Positions 44,867 to 57,310 of a stretch of DNA of 64,000 nt are shown in pieces. The notes under the pieces are model-generated. The model was not told the DNA's origin and ran no database searches. It saw only the letters and a program-made list of their open reading frames with translations. Numbering within the stretch: the stretch's first letter is position 1; each line of letters starts with the position of its first letter. The position numbers and the translations under genes were made by a program. Origin of the DNA: Trichobilharzia szidati (Eukaryota > Platyhelminthes > Trematoda > Strigeidida > Schistosomatidae); the NCBI GenBank assembly GCA_944472155.2, contig OX235272.1:79986020-80050019 (forward strand), given 5' to 3'.

Positions 44867-45454
44867 ATCCTATTCGCGACTGGCAAAGTGTATAGGTTTC
44901 GTGTTCGTACCCTTAGCAGGACTGCCATCACTTACTGAAATGAATGTACGTACAGACACATCTTACGGGTCACAAATAAAAAAATATTCATCTTGTATTT
45001 AACTGCTGGTGGGTAGTAAGAAAGAAACCACAAGATAAAAACCAATGCAGTATCGCGGTATTTCTCCAAAAACGTTGTATATAAGAAAAATCATTATATT
45101 CACTCCATTATAGAAGCAGTGATGTATTAAAATTAAAATACTGTTTCCCAAACTGCTTACTTCAAACAAAAGCAGCAACAGATTAGGTTATTTTTAATAG
45201 TAACTTAAGTTATCATGAGAAATTTCTACCTAGACGAACACGTATTTACGACGGTATATCCCTGAAGTTTTCTGCGAAAACATATGAGTATAGCGGAAAA
45301 CGGATAATGTTCATCATTTCTAGAAACGCATATATTGCTATAAAATCGTCAGAAATAGAAAACATCATTCTTCACAGATTATTTTTCAGTTCCATATTTC
45401 ATTCTGACAGGCAATATCACTGAATACGACAATGGTGGCATTGAATTTACATTA
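44867..45454. other. Gene-free stretch
   Basis: Nothing recognised. Confidence 0.4.
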
Positions 45455-47315
45455 TTATTATTATTCCCTTGGGTTCCGAGTGGAATACAGGGCTTCAACA
45501 ACACATCTCCACTTTGTTCTATTTTCTGCTGTTCTCCTCAGCTGGGCTCACGATTGCCTAAAACCTCTCATCTCCACATCACACGATCTCCTCCATGTCA
45601 CCGTAGGATGACCTACTCATCGTTCCCTATTCGGGTTCCACTCGACGGTCTCGTGCGCGACGTCATTCGACGGTCTCCTCATTGTAGTTTCTCCTACATA
45701 ATTGTTGAGCGGTCGGCTCTTGGTTGATTTGTTGCCAGAGTTTCTTGTTACTAATTCTTTCTGGCCATTTGATCATGAGTATGGAGCGAAGGCAGCTGTT
45801 GATAAAAGTCTGTAACCTGTTGGAAATCCTTTTCGTGACACGCAGTGCAAGTTTTTGACCCATACACAAGGACTGACTGACTTCACATTTGTGTTGAGAC
45901 TAGGAATCTTGTTTTTTATGTTGAGCGCAGAAGATTTCCAAACTGGTTTCAGGTTGATGAAGGTGTATCTTGTCTTTCCGATTCTGACTTTGACATCTTC
46001 ATCCGTTCCGCCGGTCTGCAGTTGAAACGATGCTGCCCAGCGAGATAAGTGAAGGAAGTAACCTCTGACAAGTCTCTCCCGTTGATGGTGCTGGTTGTTG
46101 TTGCTGTTCGTTGATTATCTTTATCACCTCCGTCTTCTCTATGTTCACCTGAAGTCCTGTCATCGCTGCTTCTTCAGCCAGTTTGCTGCTTTTCTCCCGC
46201 AAACCTTCGACTCTGTGCGACACTAAACATAAATGATCAGCGAAATCCAGATCTCCTAGTCTTATTATCGATCCACTATATTCCTGTCTTCTCCCTCCCT
46301 GTGTACAGTCTGACGCATAATCCAGTCCACCACAATGAGGAATATCAACGGTGATAATAGACAGCCCTGCCTTACTCTTGTGTTCCCTTCCAATGCCTCG
46401 CTGAGTTTCCCGTTGTGGATCACCTGACATGTGGCATTGTTATATAGCCAGCTGTTGAATGAGGTTGATAAAGACTTCAGCACTACACGCCGTAGTGTTG
46501 AAGCAGTTTCCAAATTACCACTCGGTCAACTCTCTCTGTCGAAGGCTTTTTTGAAGTCAATGAAGTTGAGGTAGGGGTTTGACTGCCATTCTATGCTTTG
46601 TTCTGTGATGACGATGCGTAGAGTAGCAATTTGATCAGCACATGATTTGCCTTTCCTGAATCCACCTTGTCCTGGTTGGCAGATTTCTGCATCCAGTGCA
46701 CCTTTTATTCTCTCCAGGATGATGCCACTGAGTATTTTACTTGGCGTGGACAAGAGCATTATTCCACTCCAGTTCTTGAAGAGACCTAAGTCGTTTTACT
46801 TTGATAGCTTGAAAAGGTAGGCTTTGTTCCAGTCGGTAGGCACTTTTCCTTCCTTCCAGACCTTTTGTAATAATTGCGTGAGAACATCTGCCGCAGTCTC
46901 CGAGTCTGTTTACAGTGCTTCGGGGGAATTCCGTCTGGTCCTGCAGCCTTCACAACTGGATTTCAGTAGCTTTATCGCATTCAGGATCTCTGCTTTCGTT
47001 GGAGGATTGCTGTCCACTAGCAGTTCTGCACGTGCTGTTGGTGGTGGCGTATCTCCGGGCGAGTTGCAGGTGATGGTCGATTCAAGAGTTCTTTAAAGTG
47101 ATCAGTCCATTGTTTTATTTGTTTGTCTTCCTTGGTAATCGGGTTCCCTTGAACATCTTTTATTGGTTTTATCATTTGGGTTGATCTCTTCCCGGATAGA
47201 GACCTGGTTATCTGGTATATAATGTTCTGAAGTCTCTTTTACCTACGGCCTGTTCTGCTTCAGTTGCCGGCCAGTATATCTTAGAATTGCCTTTTGTCTT
47301 TCCTGGCACTTTTCT
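45455..47315 (-). mobile_element. RTE-like retrotransposon, long decayed copy
   Basis: Reaches further 5' than the other copies: linker between endonuclease and RT (PPPTARAELLVDSNPPTKAE, ILNAIKLLKS), then MLLSTPSKILSGIILERIKG, GGFRKGKSCADQIATLRIV, LNFIDFKKAFDRES, RVRQGCLLSPLIFLIVVDW, LGDLDFADHLCLVSHRVEG (ADD changed to ADH), LQVNIEKTEVIKI, and the C-terminal part. Tail gaagccctgtattccac, (AAT)n. Many frameshifts; inactive. Confidence 0.87.
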
Positions 47316-47329
47316 TCACATTTAGAGGA

Positions 47330-47390
47330 CATAAAAAAGAAGATTGATCAAAGAATATTCTTTTGATAACTTCTTACTCGGCTCTACAGT

Positions 47391-47427
<37 letters not shown>

Positions 47428-47600
47428 TAAAGAATAATCGTTATTGACAATATTGTTTTTTTTTAAATAATGTCGAATCATTAAGGTCAATAGAATCATA
47501 GTTCAAAAGCATGTGTACGTGATAGTATGCCTAAAATATAATATCAGATAAAATTAAGAAGAAAATTAATGAAGAAGTTAGAGATAGTTATAACAGCAAT
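47330..47600 (-). mobile_element. PLE C-like terminal fragment with decayed hammerhead
   Basis: Minus strand: GUAGAGC, CGAGUAA, AAGUUAUC, then AAGAAUAUUCUU, aligned with the 40843-40883 hammerhead but with the core and G12 lost. Includes an (AT)n run (47392-47424) where lineage C has atatatac. Right border approximate. Confidence 0.55.
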
Positions 47601-47735
47601 AATAACTTGTCAAAGTCTTAGAGGGTATGGGAAATTGTTAGATCTTTATCATCAAGTAATGATAACCAAGGTAAGGAAAACGCCTGTACGAACTTCTTCC
47701 GAACATATAAGTTTAGTTTCTTCAGATGGATTCGG

Positions 47736-48763
47736 ACAACTTTATAGACTTTGAGAAGGCCTTCGACAGCGTTGACCGCGAAGTAATTTGGAAACTACTC
47801 GAGTACTACGGCGTACCCCAAATATTCATCAACCTTATTCAACAGCTGTACGACAACGGCACATGTCAAGTGATCCACAACGGAAAACTCAAAGAGGCGT
47901 TTGAAATAAACACAGGAGTCAGACAAGGGTGCTTATTATCACCAATGATATTCCTAATTGTGGTGGACTGGATTATGCATCAGACAGTGGGAAACGAGAA
48001 GACAGAGATATCCTGGACCGACGTGAAGAACCTAGAAGACCTGGATTTCGCGGATGATTTATGACTGATGTCACAAAAAATCGAAGAATTACAAGCGGAA
48101 ACCGACAAACTGGTCGAAGAAGCAGCAAAGACAGGACTCCAGGTGAACATAGACATGACGGAGGTTATGAAAATAACCAACCAACAACAACAACAGCAGC
48201 AGCAACATCCAGCGCCAATCGCCATCAACGGGAGGGATTTGAAAGAGGTCACTTCATTCACTTGTCTAGGGAGCATTGTCTCAACTACAGGAGGAACGGA
48301 CGAGGATGTCAAATCGAGAATCGGGAAGGCGAGAAACACATTCATCAACCTGAAACCAATCTGGAAATCTTCGTCACTCAGCATCAACAACAAAATTCGG
48401 ATTTTCAATACAAACGTCAAGTCAGTCAGTTCTTCTATACGGATCAGAAACTTGGCGAGTCACAAAGAATATTTCCAACAGGTTGCAAACTTTTATCAAC
48501 AAGTGTCTTCGCTCTATACTGAAGATCAGATGGCCGGAAAGAATCACCAACAAGAAACTATGGGAACAAACAAAACAAGAACCAATCGCCCAACAAATAT
48601 GCAGGAGAAAGTGGAGATGGACTGGACACTCGCTGAGGAGGCCGCTGGGTGACATTGCACGTCAGGCCAGTGCTCGAGTGGAACCCGAAAGGGAAGTGGC
48701 GAGTGAGACGTCCAAGGGTGACATGGAGGAGATCGTGTGAAGAGGAGTTGAAACAGTATGGAC
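47736..48763 (+). mobile_element. RTE-like retrotransposon, middle and C-terminal part
   Basis: FIDFEKAFDSVDREVIWKLL, TGVRQGCLLSPMIFLIVVDW, LEDLDFADDL, then a TGA (48062) in place of the Cys of DDLC. It continues LMSQKIEELQAETDKLVEEA, LQVNIDMTEVMKI, a run of eight Gln codons, NGRDLKEVTSFTCLGSIVS, INNKIRIFNTNVKSVSSS; a frameshift; then NKKLWEQTKQEPIAQQICRR. The 3' end is cut at about 48763, before the usual tail. Apart from the single stop, the RT palm is well kept. Confidence 0.88.
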
Positions 48764-49179
48764 AACTTCAGCTGCATGTAAAATGACGAACTAGTCAGAT
48801 GAAATAAACATGAGTCCGAATACGGCTTATTAACACAGACTATATGTTCAGTATCTACAACATAATCGTTCATTTTTAAAGTAAGTTGCTAATCGATCTT
48901 ACTTTCTTCTCTCAGTAACTTTGTGTTGGTTAATGTTTAGACAGATACCGCCAGGGTGAAAGTAAGCAATCTCCACGCAAAAGTAAAGTCAAAGACAATA
49001 GCAGTTCACCTCATATTTGTGAAAAGAAGCCAATATTTTTCTTCTTGTAAGATGAAAGTAATGCATCAGGAATGCTAAGACGTTTAAACAAATGAATGTT
49101 ATTCCTTTGTCAAGTGTTATTAATTCAGTGAGATTCATCGAACTGTCAGTTTTGTGCTACAATTGACTGACTGACTGAC
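48764..49179. other. Gene-free stretch
   Basis: Nothing recognised. Confidence 0.4.
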
Positions 49180-49510
49180 TGGTTTCAACGTAGAACTTTG
49201 CACCGATGTGCAGCAGTTCGAGTTGCCACACTTCAATACAGAAAAGAAAGCAAGAGGGGAGAGTAGAGAAACATTCAAAAGAGAGATAATTAACAGAAAT
49301 ATAAGGTAAAAAGAATAGTAATACGGAATAACAGTAGAGTCTTATTGGATATGACATCACAAAGAGTGAATGCATCTGTACCCGCCATTGAGAATGATTT
49401 TGAACCATATCACTGATTGTCTCCAGGACTTGGTTCTTACCATTCCAAAGACCTCAACCAGGAAGCCTACACATCCCCACGTGGCTTAAACTGACTGTTG
49501 TGGATTTCAT
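49180..49510 (+). repeat. Dispersed repeat, partner of 9590-9840
   Basis: Same order of blocks as 9590-9840, ending cctacacatccccacgtggc. No coding frame. Confidence 0.5.
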
Positions 49511-50159
49511 TTCATTTCACTTGATCACCACTAGCTCTTTTCCATCGCCTGATCCTATGTCAGCTAACATATGTTACATATATTTCCCTCAATTCTTTAA
49601 AATAACATTATGGTTTAGTAATTAATATTCATATAAGTTGCCTTCGTCAGATTAGCCAACAAAATGAAAGGGATTGATAAATTTAACCTATTACACACAG
49701 ATGCACAAAGCGATTCATAAACTGATAAGGAAATGATCTCACTGGTTGTTTAAGATTTTTCAGAGGAAACTACTCCGACTACTTATTTCTTAGACGACAT
49801 TATGAAATATAGACTAAGCAGACAACGTATTTAACACTGCAAAATCAAATCAGTAAATATACACTGTGGTTTTACTTTCGTTATCTTATTGGTATAAGGA
49901 GTATCCTACCTTCGCAGAAGTTCTGAGGCTACAAAACTTAGTGGCATTTTTTTTCTTAAAAAAGTTATATGAGGAAGTACAATTTAATTTCTGAGCCATC
50001 AGTTATATGCAGCTTAAATATGCATCTTAGTAGGATTAGATATCAAACAGAATCTAACCTTGCTAAGAGTACAGAGTGAAATTCATGAGTTCTCTTTATT
50101 ATATGGTATTACTCGAGAAAGACTTCTAAATACCTTTAATATTACCTCAACTACGTTAT
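49511..50159. other. Gene-free stretch
   Basis: No supported gene. Confidence 0.4.
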
Positions 50160-51505
50160 CACTTGATGAATTCCATATTAAGCCACATCATTCTGGAGAG
50201 AATCAAACACGCCCTGGATGAAAAACTTCGACCAGAACAGGCTGGATTCAGGAGAAACAATTCATGCATAGATCAAATCGTAACACTACGTATCATTATT
50301 GAACAGAGCTTGGAATTTCAGTTAGTCAGCTCTCTACCTCAAATTTATCGACTTTGAAAAGGCCTTCGACAGCGTCAATCGAGAAGTGATTTGAAAACTA
50401 GTTCGCTACTACCAAGGGCTGCCGCCAACAGTTATACACCTCATCCAACAGTTAGTTGTAGAATAGTGCTGCATGCCAAGTAATCCACAATGGGAAACTC
50501 ACGGAATCCTTCGTAGAAGTGAAGACGGGAGTAAGATAAGGCTCGCTGGTGATTTTCCTGATTGTGATAGACTCGATAATACGACAAACGGCGGGACGGG
50601 CAGCGAGGAGACGGGCATAAAATGGACCCCCACAAAAGACTTGGAGGATCTGGACTTCGCCGATGATATACGTCTGATCTCCCACAAATTGGAAGATATG
50701 CAAGTGAAAAGCAACAAGTTGGCAGAAGAAGCATGAAGAGAAGAGAGGACTTCAGGTGAGCATAGAGAAAACAGAGGTGGTGAAGATTCATGGTCAACAG
50801 TTACAACAATCAGCAAAATGGGAGAAATCTGAGAGAAACAACCTCATTTACCTACCTACCTACCTGGAAAGCATCGTTTCAACTACAGGCGGACGGAACT
50901 AACGAGGATATCAAGGCGAGGATCGGGAAATCAAGGAAGGCCTTCATTACTCTCAAGTTTGTGCGGAGATCAACAGCACTCAGCATGAAAAGTAAGGTCT
51001 GGATTTTCAACTCTAATGTGAAGTCAGTGCTACTTACTGTACGAACGAATCATAGACTTGGTGAAGCGCCACGCCCCATCACGAAGGCCACTTCGAACAA
51101 ACTACAGACATTCATCAACATCTGTCTTCGTTCAATACTCAAGATCAGATGGGCGGCCAGAACAGATCAGCAACAGGGATCTCTGAGACAGAACCAACCC
51201 AGCAGAAACCGATTGTGTAACAAATATGCAGGAAGAAATGGAGATGGGTTGAGCATACTCTGAGAAAACAAATCATCATGTGACATCACACAACAGACCA
51301 TGACTCGAGTAGATCCCCAATGGGAATCGGCGAATTGGTCGTCAGTGCGAGGGTGACATGGAAGAGGTCATGCGAAGAGGAGATGAAAGCATGTGGACTG
51401 ACGTGGAGCCAAGTGAAAACGTTGGTGGAGAACAGAACGCAACGGAGACGTGCGGTTGAAGCCCTATGTTCTTCTAGGAACTAAATGAGACAATAATAAT
51501 AATAA
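50160..51505 (+). mobile_element. RTE-like retrotransposon, decayed copy
   Basis: ILSHIILERIKHALDEKLRP, QAGFRRNNSCIDQIVTLRI, LEDLDFADDIRLISHKLED, NGRNLRETTSFTYL, IKARIGKSRKAFITLKF, TSNKLQTFINICLRSILKIR, with frameshifts between. The 3' tail is gaagccctatgttcttct, (AAT)n. Same subfamily as 27951-29499 and 62490-63416 (shared cctacctacctacctgg). Confidence 0.87.
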
Positions 51506-51749
51506 GATAATTGGGTTTGATGACTACATGACAATATACCTCCAAAAATACAAAAATCGAGGCCAACAGTGACCCATACCAATGTATATTATATTTTACT
51601 AATTTACTATATACTGGACTAAATAGAAGTCTTATAAATCCAGCCTTGCTCAGCTCTGTTCAATATCTAACTGTAAGATTCGTCAATAATTACTAATCTC
51701 AGAATTTAGTTACCTTAAAAGCTAAAATATCAAACAACTGAAATCTCTA
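51506..51749. other. Gene-free stretch
   Basis: AT-rich, nothing recognised. Confidence 0.3.
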
Positions 51750-51784
51750 AATAGACACTAATGTCATGCATCTAGTCCTTTACT

Positions 51785-51905
51785 TGGTGGAGACTGAATT
51801 CTACCAGTCAAGTTTGCAATCACAACAATTCTGATTGCATCATGATGGTGAGCCATCTAGCATGGTGGTCACGTTGCAAACCTGACTGATAGCATTCAGT
51901 CTGCA
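51785..51905. repeat. Diverged inverted repeat (family of 33309-33597)
   Basis: gactgaattctaccagtcaa at the left and its near reverse complement at the right end (ctgactgatagcattcagtc), with shortened centre. Confidence 0.7.
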
Positions 51906-51969
51906 CCAAACAAAGGACTAGACACATAACACTAGTTACTGCCTAATCAAAGTATCTAATACAGTCCTA

Positions 51970-52125
51970 TAGGAGGTCAATCGCGGATCCGAATAACCCA
52001 GTGGTAACGTCTGTAACTGCAGCACTGGGTGACGCGGGTTCGAACCTCAGAAGAGGCATAAGTGCCTACAAGATTGCAGATACACCTTCAGGCAGATTGC
52101 CTCCAACTACCTAATAACAACAGTA
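51970..52125 (+). mobile_element. SINE3 copy
   Basis: ataacccagtggtaacgtc and ggttcgaacctcag as tRNA-like boxes; most of the hammerhead part is deleted; tail gattgcctccaactacc. Confidence 0.7.
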
Positions 52126-52694
52126 CTGAAATCTGCTGAAGAACTGTTACACAGCCTCTATACGGATTGATTTGTCACCTTCATTGAAATTGAATATTGT
52201 GGAATGTGACTTTAAATACTCTATTTTCACACAAAAACCAACAATTTCAGTGAAAACTATCTCTTCCGAAGGTTTATTTAGAATAACATTTATGTGAATT
52301 CATGATATTAATAAGATAATATTTTGTTTAATTTAATTGAGACAGGAATTCGTAGAATGTTGTCAACAGTATGTAATACAATCAGAATGAATATGAACCA
52401 CTAGACATTGAAATAACTAAAATTTTGAAAAAGTTACAAAGTTAACAGGTGGACAAAGAATATGATCCGACATTTTTTAAAACAAAATTGTTTAATTAAA
52501 GGTCATGTAAAACGAGACATGAAAATAAGTAATCACACCATCTAAATGTAACTACAAGTGTTATAAAATGAATTTGTGCGGAGTTAAACTTTAAGCACCA
52601 AAATAAAGCAGCGCATAAATGATCTTGAACGCACCACCAGTCACATGAAAAGCGAGATCTTTACGTATAAAATGCATATATCTATGAAAATAAT
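52126..52694. other. Gene-free stretch
   Basis: Nothing recognised; AT-rich. Confidence 0.35.
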
Positions 52695-53340
52695 ACTTAC
52701 TTTACTTTACTTCGGCTATCTCCTACGGAAGGATGAGCCGGCTTCATGAACATCTCGAATCATCGCTGCCCAGGCGCGGCGATCTGTTGCAAGGTTTTGC
52801 GACAAGGTAAGAGAGTTCATGAAGTTTCATGGGAATTTGGTACGAGTGATGTCCCCAGAATCGCTCGGCCTTTTGTTTGAGAGTGCAGCTCTAGCCTTTA
52901 CACAACCAAGTGTGACCTACAAGGCAGTAGGAGTGGAGTAGGGAGTCCACTATCCATTGGCAGCTGGTGACCGGAGTTCGGTTCATACGCCTTTTTGAAT
53001 GGGGCCAGACATCCAGGACATCCAACAAGCCCTTTGTCCATACGTCTGCCGGTGAGCTTCATACGCCAGTCGTTGGAGGTTTGGAATCAGGGTTTAGCCA
53101 TCTCCCCTAGACTGTCATCCAATGGACAGTCAACCCGGTGAAGAGCGCCGGGCATCCGCTTTCGCCCTCTCACTTTGGTGAAAAACACCTCCGCCACGTG
53201 AAGGCAGTGAGTAGGACTTCCTCAGGAGAGGCTATGTAAGACGCCCGGTCATATGGGAGCATTTCAAGAGGTGTGCGGAGGGATGGCCAACCCGCAGCGC
53301 AAGGCACCCACCCCCGACCATCCTGAGGCTTTGGAGGCTA
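52695..53340 (-). mobile_element. GC-rich block, probable 3' part of a second non-LTR family
   Basis: Clearly richer in G and C than its surroundings, with sharp borders. On the minus strand the last coding-like stretch reads LTLSQNLATDRRAWAAMIRD, then VHEAGSSFRRR and a stop, like the A.DR..W C-terminal ends of non-LTR RTs. After it comes a short tail of gtaaagtaaagtaagt repeats, an RTE-style 3' end. The rest (52830-53340) holds several stops and no recognised motif. It could instead be another GC-rich repeat; no second copy is in the window. Confidence 0.4.
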
Positions 53341-54069
53341 TGAAAATAATGGATAAATAGGCATGAAAATGTTGCGTAGGATAACATTCTCTGACGTGTG
53401 ACAAAAATGCCTCTCAGTTTTGGATTAGAGTGTCAACAGAGTAACTAAACCGCATTCCATACATGTATTCATCCAGGTCTTCTAACTCTAACCATAACGC
53501 GAAACTATCCCTAATCTAACTCGAGTCAGCTGCAATATATGTCTTATTAGGTGAACCGAACCCTAACCTGTCCTTAGCCTAAGCCTTAATCTTTCTAAAA
53601 CCTAACCTAAAACTTACCAGATATCTCATTTAATACCATAGTATTTCATTAGGCGTATTTTTTTGGTTTTATTTTTCTGGTTTCACTAACTTGCTCACTG
53701 AGTGTTGCAAAGCCATTGGTGCGGTCACACTCCTTTGGTGCTTGAAGTTTAACTTAGCTAAGATTTGTTAAACGAATGTCGAACGCCAAACTGAGAAGTT
53801 AAACTTATGTTACTTGTTCACCAATTAACCACGAAACACAAATAAATGTACTACTGATTTTGTATTAAAAGAATTAAAGTATTGTGAACACCTAGGTATC
53901 CATTCGATAAGAATATAACCTCACGCTATGTCAAGAAATAACTGATGCTCACTAGCCACTGGTCCTATTCAGGTAGGCAGTCACCTGGGCAAGTCGTGAC
54001 CAGTAGGGTGTAGCAAGTCGGGTGTGAGGACAAATACTCATCGGAGACATTGGCTAGCGGTCGCGCTAT
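53341..54069. other. Gene-free stretch
   Basis: Repeated short aaccctaacct-like blocks near 53550-53620 (aaccctaacctgtccttagc) look like low-complexity sequence; no gene. Confidence 0.35.
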
Positions 54070-54094
54070 GTCATGAATTGGCAGAAGTTGGAAT

Positions 54095-54310
54095 TCATGG
54101 ACAATTGGATCGGGTCCCAGTGGCTTAATCGTCTACGAGCTCGCCTTGTAGCCAGAAGGTCGTGGGTTCGAACTGATGAAGAGTACTACACTAGGACGAA
54201 ACAGCTATCCAGTACTCCCAGGTTTTCCAATGGTTTTCTAACCGATGTCAGCTCATGATAAAATCCTGTAACCAATCAGTCAAATCCCTACAAACCAATA
54301 CTTGAAAATA
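54095..54310 (+). mobile_element. SINE1 copy with internal deletion
   Basis: Head cccagtggcttaatcgtcta and tail ccctacaaaccaatacttg. The stretch between box B and the hammerhead is deleted, removing the 5' strand of stem I; CUGAUGA, ACGAAA and CCAGUAC remain. Confidence 0.8.
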
Positions 54311-57050
54311 AGTGATTTTAAAATAAGTCGACGTAGTAAACCCGTGAAAAAATACGTAAGACCTATCTCCTCCACTTTATCACTTAATTTTCTTGGTCCT
54401 ACTGAATCTAAGTTGTCTATCAGAAGACTTCAGGTATTAGAGAAATATTTATTTCGGGCATTTTATATAAACTGGTTGTATAATTTATATTGCATAACAG
54501 ACCAAGCCAAATGGTATTACTATCTCCATATATAAAGAATCTAATTACCTTTGAATCTATTTGAAACTTTAGTAAATTCATTATCTCCACTTAATTTGAA
54601 CTACATCACGATTTGGAAAAAAAGTTAACAAAAGTAACGCACACATGTGGTAAGTACAGTGCTTAGTTGATCACTTATCTTCATATCTCTGATGAGTACT
54701 AATTTCATGTCATTCATGTTAGTAAGCTCTGATGATGTAGTTCAACACTGAAACTTTTTTGTACTGCAACACAGAAAGTACTTCTAGGTAACCCTTTCGA
54801 AATGAGCATTCCCGTGAACATACACACACAAACTTTATCTCCTGACTTCACCCTATGTGACGAGGATGAATAAAGAGTAAGGAAAATGTTACGCACTAAA
54901 AAGACTTGTTGAGAAAAGGCTTTCAATTCTTCAGTATTTTTTTTTCAGAAAAATATTCTTATTCAGTCAAAAGTCATTCAATTGATTTCGAAAAATACTC
55001 TAGTACGGAAAAGCTGAAACAGATTCTCAAATTTCAGTTACTGAATTTTACTAATAGTCAGTGTTGATACACAGTTCAACTTGATAAAATGGGAATTCCA
55101 TTAACATTTTAAGCTATTTGTACGATATCAAAGAAATCAATGCAATACACAAAGAAACGGAACACACTGACAACTCATAATGCACAAGAAAGGCTGAATG
55201 TGACCAAACGATTTAAAATATTTCAAAGTTACATTTTAGGCGTAGGAATCCAAATGTTTTTACAGCATTGCTATGACTTATCAACGGTGTGTTACCAAAT
55301 CCCTATCTATACCATTTTTATCTTATTCTGTTCCTCTATTTCCACTGATATTCGAATAGATACGGTGCTGGAACCTCTGGAATGACCTACCTTTCTACTC
55401 ATCTTGCGTCTGTACCACTTGCATATTTGAGTTTTTCAGTGGAAATGTGTTGTTAACTTATAAACGGGAGATTTCAGAAAAAAATGAGGGATCATGACGA
55501 AAGAAACGGTATAAACCTCTTCCACTTTTCCATCTAACTATACTTGTAAAATTATCCACCGGGTACACAGAAATTTCGTCAATTCATTACGAAACTACTG
55601 AAGACAGGGCCTAGATCTACGCTGTCATCTATCATTAAGCAGACCAAAGATTCAAACGGATAAAACATCATAATATATTTCTAATAATTTCTATTTGTAA
55701 TTACTCTATCCGGCACAAGCACAGCACGATATACTATTCGCAGAGTTCCAGTACGATGTATATGTAAGTAAGAATTTCAATAAAATTCTTATTTTTGTAT
55801 CACCGGAAGCATTTTTGAACTAAACACGTCACATAAACAACTAATTCCACGAATTAATTAACCACTTGAAGACTTTCATTCAACTGACCGTTGTAACTGC
55901 TAAGATTAATTTTACGTGCTACAAGTAACTCTATATAATATAACCTTTTGTGTTTATTTAGCACCCGATTTTATTAAACATTATTCCGCTTACTTTGTTG
56001 GCGAATGCCTTATCAATTAAAGAAATTATGTAAATCAGTTGTATAACTAAAGTAGCATTTAATTTCTCCATCCGCTTTAGATTTTAAATACTTGGTGTAC
56101 ATAACCTAATAGGCATTAATTAATCATTAAGGAGATACAAGAATTGAAATTGTGTACTTGCTCCTACAGTTCCTCCTTTGAGAGAAAAGGAAACGATGAA
56201 AGAATACGGGAATAACATTACAGTTACAACTGAGAGATTACCACTAATCCATTTTAAGCCACGTCCTCAAAACTAAGGATTTTGTAGTCACGTAGAGTTC
56301 AGTCAAACAAGCTGTACTACGGAGACCGGTAGTTAGTGATTGCATTATTCCCAAACTTTTGAAATCTGACATATGTATTACGGAACTTACTTACTAAACA
56401 ATAAATTCAGAGGTGTTAGTAACTGTTTAGGAGGATTCAGGTTAATTATTTTTTCGTCAGGAACTTAATAATGAGAAGCCAACAAGATCAGTCGACTAAA
56501 AAACCCAGATTCTCAGCTCCTGATAAGCACTAATACGGTTATACTAACATAACAATACTTATCCACATAAAGCTTTTAGTTCAGATGATAACGAAACCCA
56601 CAATTTTAACAATTCCTAACAGAATAGATTATTATTTCTGAAGTTGCTTTTGACCTTTTCAACCACCATGTTATTATCATGTTCTAATCCACTTTTGAGA
56701 CTAAAAACCACGCTCTTTAAACAAATATTCAGTGGGATGAACTATTGCACACTGAATTTAGCATTTGATGTTCAGTGTCAAATTTTTACAGCAGCTAACA
56801 AAACATAATTATTCAAGTAACATTTTGTACACAGGTATGTGTGAGCGATACTTATTTCATACCATCCCCTTAAAAGTCCCAGAAAATAGATACTTAGAGA
56901 CTCCGCATGACTTTTTGAATACCTGAGGACTAAAATAGCTATCACATTTTTCGATGCATTTGTAACCGATACTTTTGGAAGTAAAACTTATTCCACTAGA
57001 CAGGACTATACTATTAGAAAAATTGTCTCCAGTAGTTAAATACATAATGT
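54311..57050. other. Gene-free stretch
   Basis: About 2.7 kb without a supported gene or repeat. Several open frames of 60-80 codons have no recognisable content. Confidence 0.4.
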
Positions 57051-57310
57051 AGTGCGGATTATTATTTATTTTTTTCCTTCACGTTTCCCAGTGGAACATA
57101 GGACTCCAAGCTTGTGGCTTGAAGTCTCTGTAGCAGTGATTATTTTACAGGATGGGGTTGCTAGCCTCATGCCCAACCTTTCCTCTTCACCAGCATTATT
57201 TCTGGCTTAGCGAGGTAAAGGAGTGCGTCTGCCGGGGATCGAACCCCGGACCATGTGCATGGTCGGCAAGCGTCCTAACCGCCATGCCGCCGACGCACAG
57301 TGCGGATTAT
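57051..57310 (-). mobile_element. SINE2 copy with 12-bp TSD, minus strand
   Basis: Element at 57063-57298, TSD agtgcggattat at 57051-57062 and 57299-57310. Minus strand: box A-like head, ggttcgatccccgg box B, body, tail cctatgttccactggg then A-rich. Very close to the 6491 copy. Confidence 0.9.

Noticed and set aside
48170..48215. Host protein with polyglutamine
   Set aside because: The eight Gln codons lie within the RTE reading frame (between EVMKI and INGRD), where other copies have shorter CAA/CAG runs.
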